DNA of 64,000 nucleotides from Tardiphaga sp052076105 (GTDB lineage Bacteria; Pseudomonadota; Alphaproteobacteria; Rhizobiales; Xanthobacteraceae): positions 4,898,001 through 4,962,000 of the forward strand of contig NZ_CP197245.1 in the NCBI RefSeq assembly GCF_052076105.1, given 5' to 3'. Below, in pieces: positions 60,467 to 64,000 of the stretch. Both the position numbers and the translations under genes were made by a program. A model generated the notes under the pieces. The model worked only from the letters and a program-made list of their open reading frames with translations, searched no databases and was not told where the DNA came from. How positions within the stretch are numbered: the first letter of the stretch is position 1; each line of letters opens with the position of its first letter.

Positions 60467-60940
60467 CTATCGAAGAACGAGATTGGATATGCCCAGTGCC
60501 AGGTTCAGTCCGATCTGGCCCTCGACGGACAGCGGCTGCAGCGTGATCGTGCGGCGTGATCCGCCGATCAGGACGTTGGCACCAAGACCCAGGCCAAGTG
60601 CAACATTTGCGCTTGCCCCGACATAGCTGCCTCTCAATGTGCCGCGGCCGATATTACTGTTTCGCGCAAAGACGCCCCAGAACAGTGTCCCACCCCGGGT
60701 GACGCCAACATCGAGGCCAACCCGCCTGATCGTGCCTCTGTAGTTATATTGCCGCGCACCCACGGTGGACAGGAAGACACATTGCATCTCCTGGCGTGAG
60801 CCAAGAACCAGCCCGACTCTCGGACCGGTGCTGCATGTCAGCCCGCCGACGCGCAAAAGCTGTTGCGCGTGAGCCTGTGCGGGTAACATCTGCGGGATCA
60901 GGAAGGCACATGCCACCGTCAATATGCGAATGTTGAACAT
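60467..60940 (-). CDS. DUF992-family secreted protein (157 aa)
   Basis: The signal peptide FNIRILTVACAFLIPQMLPA is cleaved near AHA-QQ. The mature protein begins RVGGLTCSTGPRVGLVLGSRQEMQCVF with two Cys residues and continues with GTIRRVGLDVGVTRGGTLFWGV and a Gly-rich beta-strand pattern (GSYVGASANVALGLGLGANVLIGG). This is the layout of DUF992 proteins of alphaproteobacteria, probably small beta-barrel envelope proteins. The function is unknown. Confidence 0.85.
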   Translation of the reverse strand: MFNIRILTVACAFLIPQMLPAQAHAQQLLRVGGLTCSTGPRVGLVLGSRQEMQCVFLSTVGARQYNYRGTIRRVGLDVGVTRGGTLFWGVFARNSNIGRGTLRGSYVGASANVALGLGLGANVLIGGSRRTITLQPLSVEGQIGLNLALGISNLVLR

Positions 60941-61041
60941 TTGCTCCCCTCTCGAAGCCGCGACAAGAATGACCTGACCTCTGCCGCACGAGGCTAGCCG
61001 TCAGCACGTAATAGGTAATCGGGAAAAACCCTGAGGAGGTC

Positions 61042-61188
61042 ATGATGAGTACCCGGATTGCCCGGAATAACGGCCTGGATTCAGGTGCGCAGCGCGCGCC
61101 CCGTGGAGAGCTTCAGGTCATTCGCAGGGAGCGGAGCGCCACAAGTGCGGCTGTTTTGCCCCTGTTTTGGCTGAATCCGAAACTTTAA
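61042..61188 (+). CDS. Possible 48-aa small protein with strong ribosome site
   Basis: An open frame of 48 codons starts at ATG-ATG 61042. GAGGAGGT lies immediately upstream, the best Shine-Dalgarno-like sequence in this part of the window. The product is basic and mostly hydrophilic (STRIARNNGLDSGAQRAPRG) with a hydrophobic end (AAVLPLFWLNPKL). No family is recognised. It stands alone between the DUF992 gene and the TerB-like gene and could be a small peptide or a decayed leader. Confidence 0.4.
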   Translation: MMSTRIARNNGLDSGAQRAPRGELQVIRRERSATSAAVLPLFWLNPKL

Positions 61189-61332
61189 AATTCTGTAAGA
61201 AAGTTGCAGTGCTGATGGGCGAACGCCATCTCCAGCTTGGACGATTGCTCCTGAACTTCCCAGATATCGCGAGCCTGGATGGCCGGCCGTCAGAGCACAG
61301 TCATCATCGTCCCTGGAGAGAATGGTCGAGTG

Positions 61333-61812
61333 ATGTTTGGATCAATCAAGGCGTTCATCTCGCGTGCGATCGAAGACGCCAATCAACGGAAACACATCGG
61401 GCAGAGAGAGCTTCTCGTCGCGACCGCGGCATTGCTCATCCGCGTTGCCACCGTCCATAGTGAGCTATCGGACCTCAGGCGCGCCAGATTGCACGCCATT
61501 TTCAGATCGCTTGATGGGCTCGATGACACGGCGACGGCTCAGCTGCTCGCTGACGCGGATATAGTCGCCCGTCGCGCCGTCGATCTCTATCGCTTTACGC
61601 GGCAGCTGAATGAATCGCTCGACGACGATGGACGTCGACGGATCGTTCAACTGATGTGGGAGATCGTTTACGCCGATCAGCGGGTCAACGAATTCGAAGA
61701 GAATGCGATCTGGCGCGCCGCGGACCTTCTGGGTGTATCGTCCCGGCAGCGCGTCGAACTTCGTCAGCGCGTCGTCGCTGGCATCAAGAATTTGGCCGCG
61801 GTGACGGCCTGA
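61333..61812 (+). CDS. TerB-like (tellurite-resistance/co-chaperone fold) protein
   Basis: A 159-aa all-helical protein. It has RELLVATAALLIRVATVHSEL, LADADIVARRAVDLYRFTR, then the TerB-typical RRRIVQLMWEIVYADQRVNEFEENAIWRAADLLGVS, whose acidic residues resemble the metal-binding site of TerB. The ATG at 61333 has GGAGAG upstream; an extension to 61279 is possible. The role of stand-alone TerB proteins is unclear; stress response or membrane association is proposed for the family. It is convergent with the proton-pump genes. Confidence 0.8.
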   Translation: MFGSIKAFISRAIEDANQRKHIGQRELLVATAALLIRVATVHSELSDLRRARLHAIFRSLDGLDDTATAQLLADADIVARRAVDLYRFTRQLNESLDDDGRRRIVQLMWEIVYADQRVNEFEENAIWRAADLLGVSSRQRVELRQRVVAGIKNLAAVTA

Positions 61813-61857
61813 CGACACGATCATCGTATCCATGGAGATGTCGATCTTCCGGCGTGC

Positions 61858-63489
61858 TCACTGGGCCAACAGTGCCGCTCCGAGAGCCAGCGTTAGCACG
61901 AGCAGTGAAATTCCTGCGACATGCCATTGGCGAAGCATGCCCTCCGCTTGCTCGATCGTCTTGCCCCAGGCCGGAGCGACCTTCACGCAGCTGTCCAGAA
62001 CGACGACGATATCTCCTTCGGGAATATGTGGCAGCCGCCGCACCCAGCGCCACACCACTGCCGCCAATATGGCGCCCAACAGCACTGGGAACAGGGCTTT
62101 CCACAGCAACTCTGGCGCCAGAGGGTTGGGCAACATTCCTTCGGGGACCGCGAGGAATAGGGCCCATGGTACGACGAGCGACGCTGCAGCGGTCGACAGC
62201 CATGGCCAGAACAGGCTTGGCGCCGCTGTCGCCTCCTGATCCGTTGATACGGTCGTGATAAGGCGTCGTACGAACTGCAGCATGAGCAGCGTCGTGCCGA
62301 CAGCCGACAGCGTTGCAACCGTATTGGCGGCCCCATCCCCGAGCGGTCCGTCGACCACGATCTTTGCCAGCGCACCGCCGGTCAGCGGGAGACCGCCAAG
62401 GCCGACTGCGATGATCGCCACAGGAAGCAGCATGGGCCACAGATACCGGCGACCGGTCGCGGCGATGACGCCGATGGAAAGAAATAGCGCGCCTTTGACC
62501 AGAACGTGGTTTGCAGAATAGAAGATCGCCGCCAGTGCAGCACGGCCATCTCCCGCGATCATGCCCATGCCAATGACAGCTACGATGAATCCCATCTGGC
62601 TGACGCTCGAATAGGCCAGCACAACTTTGGGCCTGCGTTGCGTTATTCCAATGACCACCCCATAGAGCGCCGCGAACAAGCCTGCAGCTGCGAGTAACGT
62701 CCCTGTATGGGGCAACGCCGTATCGAGGGGGAGAAAGCGGATCATTCCGAGGATACTTGCCTTGACGGCTGCGCCACTCAGCACGGCGGCAGCCGGCGTC
62801 GGCGCTGCCGCATAGGCGCGTGGCATCCAGACGTGAAATGGAACAAGACCTGCCTTCATGCCAAAGCCTGCGATCAACAGGCCGATGATCAGGTCGCGGT
62901 GTGGCGACATTGGTAGTGCGGCCGCGGCATCAGCGATTAACAGCCCATTGCCGGGAATATCTGCCGCGAGCAGCACGAAAGCGATCAGCAACAATGTCTC
63001 CGCCAGCAGCCCAAGACCGATATAGAGCGCGCCCGCACGCCACGCATCGGCCGTTTCATGCTGGATGATGAGGCCGCAGGCGCCGAGCGTCAGCATCGCC
63101 AGGAACAAATAGAAGCCCACCATATCGGCAGCGAGAAATACACCGATGCAACCCGTCAGTGCGGCGAGCCAGCACACGGCGAACCGCCCGCGGTTCCGCC
63201 TGCCCTGCAGATATGGCGATGCATAGGCCCCGGCCGTGATCCACAGCAGCGCAGCAACGCCGAGCAGCAGCGCGCCGGGGAGATCAAGCGTGAAAGTCAA
63301 ATGCAGACGGGGCGGGCCGACGACAAGCGGAGAATCATCGGCAACAAAAAGGACGGCCGCAAATGCAGGGATCGGAGCAAAGGCCAGATACGAGGGCATT
63401 CGCAGCAAAGCCCCTGGCCAGAGGCATGCCAGCAGCATCCCGAGCGGAAAAAGCAAGGCGCCAGCGAGCAAGGGATAGGCCTCCATCAT
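61858..63489 (-). CDS. Proton-translocating antiporter-like subunit (NuoM/MrpD/HyfB family)
   Basis: A 543-aa polytopic membrane protein with about 14 helices and the Proton_antipo_M domain. Visible are MKAGLVPFHVWMPRAYAAAPTPAAAVLSG, with the conserved Lys, His and Pro residues of the channel, and LAYSSVSQMGFI and SANHVLVKGALFLSIG. Its ATG-ATG overlaps the stop of the upstream gene, so the two are coupled. Subunits like this occur in complex I, Mrp antiporters, group 4 hydrogenases and DAB-type bicarbonate pumps. Which complex this is depends on genes beyond the right edge. Confidence 0.88.
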   Translation of the reverse strand: MMEAYPLLAGALLFPLGMLLACLWPGALLRMPSYLAFAPIPAFAAVLFVADDSPLVVGPPRLHLTFTLDLPGALLLGVAALLWITAGAYASPYLQGRRNRGRFAVCWLAALTGCIGVFLAADMVGFYLFLAMLTLGACGLIIQHETADAWRAGALYIGLGLLAETLLLIAFVLLAADIPGNGLLIADAAAALPMSPHRDLIIGLLIAGFGMKAGLVPFHVWMPRAYAAAPTPAAAVLSGAAVKASILGMIRFLPLDTALPHTGTLLAAAGLFAALYGVVIGITQRRPKVVLAYSSVSQMGFIVAVIGMGMIAGDGRAALAAIFYSANHVLVKGALFLSIGVIAATGRRYLWPMLLPVAIIAVGLGGLPLTGGALAKIVVDGPLGDGAANTVATLSAVGTTLLMLQFVRRLITTVSTDQEATAAPSLFWPWLSTAAASLVVPWALFLAVPEGMLPNPLAPELLWKALFPVLLGAILAAVVWRWVRRLPHIPEGDIVVVLDSCVKVAPAWGKTIEQAEGMLRQWHVAGISLLVLTLALGAALLAQ

Positions 63490-64000
63490 CGCAACCCAGC
63501 CATCGGTGCCTCCGGACGACCAACTTGCAATACATCGATAGGACCGAGCGCCACGAGCCCCAGTAGTATCGAAAGAAGCGCCAGCCCCAGCGCCGCCACT
63601 TCCTGATACTTCGGCACCGTGGCCTGCAGTGTCAGCGGCGCGCTTGGCGGACCCGTCGCGCGCGATAGCACGATGTAGATATAGGCGCTCGTGAGCAGCC
63701 CTCCTGCGATGATCACGATTGCCCACCACCATTGCGCCGTCGCAATCGTCGCCTCCAGCAACAGCCACTTCGCCAGAAAGCCGCCCGTTGGTGGCAACCC
63801 GATCAGGCATAGGCCACCGAGACCAAAGGCGAACATCGTCATGGGAAGCGCGCGCGTGATCCCGCCGAGCTCCGAGATCCGGTCATGACCAAGCGCTGCA
63901 TAGACAAGTCCGGCAGCCATGAACATGGCGGCTTTCGCGGTCGCGTGCGAAATGGTCTGAAGCATGCCTGCCGTCAGGGCATCGCCATAGCGGAGGGGCG
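63486..64000 (-). CDS. Proton-translocating antiporter-like subunit (NuoN/MrpD family), partial at right edge
   Basis: The minus strand is open from the window edge to a stop at 63486, so only about the last 171 residues are seen. They include TISHATAKAAMFMAAGLVYAALG with the conserved His and Lys of the proton channel, then FGLGGLCLIGLPPTGGFLAKWLLL, a hallmark of NuoN/MrpD-type subunits, and final helices. It overlaps the next gene by four bases (ATGA). The N-terminal part lies beyond 64000. An internal ATG at 63965 is not the true start, because family sequence continues upstream of it. Confidence 0.88.
   Translation of the reverse strand, partial: PLRYGDALTAGMLQTISHATAKAAMFMAAGLVYAALGHDRISELGGITRALPMTMFAFGLGGLCLIGLPPTGGFLAKWLLLEATIATAQWWWAIVIIAGGLLTSAYIYIVLSRATGPPSAPLTLQATVPKYQEVAALGLALLSILLGLVALGPIDVLQVGRPEAPMAGLR

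Noticed and set aside
1..64000. tRNA, rRNA or intact insertion sequence genes
   Set aside because: No cloverleaf-like tRNA sequence, ribosomal RNA core or transposase reading frame was recognised by eye on either strand; a dedicated scan could still find a missed tRNA.

Overview
The window is about 62-63% GC and is densely packed with genes of alphaproteobacterial type. A FixK-controlled cbb3 oxidase cluster, DUF6894, DUF992 and DUF3551 small proteins, and several families of long imperfect palindromes between genes all point to the Nitrobacteraceae/Bradyrhizobiaceae (the Bradyrhizobium, Rhodopseudomonas, Tardiphaga and Afipia group). This placement rests on gene content and recalled family features, not on a search. 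No tRNA, rRNA, CRISPR array or intact insertion sequence was seen.

Layout. 1-8.8 kb: a catabolic block, mostly on the minus strand (molybdenum hydroxylase large subunit cut by the left edge, amidohydrolase, [2Fe-2S] protein plus SdhA-like flavoprotein, M20 peptidase, GMC oxidoreductase), with a divergent MarR regulator and a perfect palindromic operator candidate. 9.0-15.6 kb: the microaerobic respiration island ccoNOQP, ccoG-ccoH-ccoS and a fixK-type regulator. Three FixK/FNR boxes sit in front of ccoN, ccoG and fixK, and ccoI is missing from its usual place. 15.6-22.5 kb: an orphan ATP-grasp protein, an MFS transporter and an AttEFGH-like ABC exporter/lipocalin operon. 22.5-35.9 kb: a LivK-type binding protein, htpG and small proteins, a soluble chemoreceptor-like protein with an N-terminal signalling region, a VOC protein, a NUDIX hydrolase, a denD/threonate-dehydrogenase-like pair, a NitT/TauT-type binding protein, ilvD, and a BKACE/RidA pair. 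36-42.3 kb: two secreted proteins of unknown function, recQ, a GYD protein and a membrane protein. 42.3-43.5 kb: a gene-poor, palindrome-rich stretch.

43.5-57.1 kb: the most suggestive accessory block. It has two class C serine hydrolases with SMAK active sites (NylB/beta-lactamase superfamily) around a LysR regulator, a complete peptide-type ABC importer with its binding protein, a class III omega-aminotransferase, an orphan nitrile hydratase accessory protein and a YtcJ-type amidohydrolase. Together they could import and degrade short amides or omega-amino-acid oligomers; this is inference. Inside the block, 54693-54788 is almost pure C/G homopolymer between two copies of one repeat and is probably an assembly artefact. 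57.2-64 kb: small secreted or membrane proteins, a membrane-anchored alpha/beta hydrolase, a TerB-like protein, and two Mrp/NuoM-type proton-translocating subunits, the second cut by the right edge.

Start sites were chosen from Shine-Dalgarno-like sequences and family-typical N-termini and are inference unless stated.
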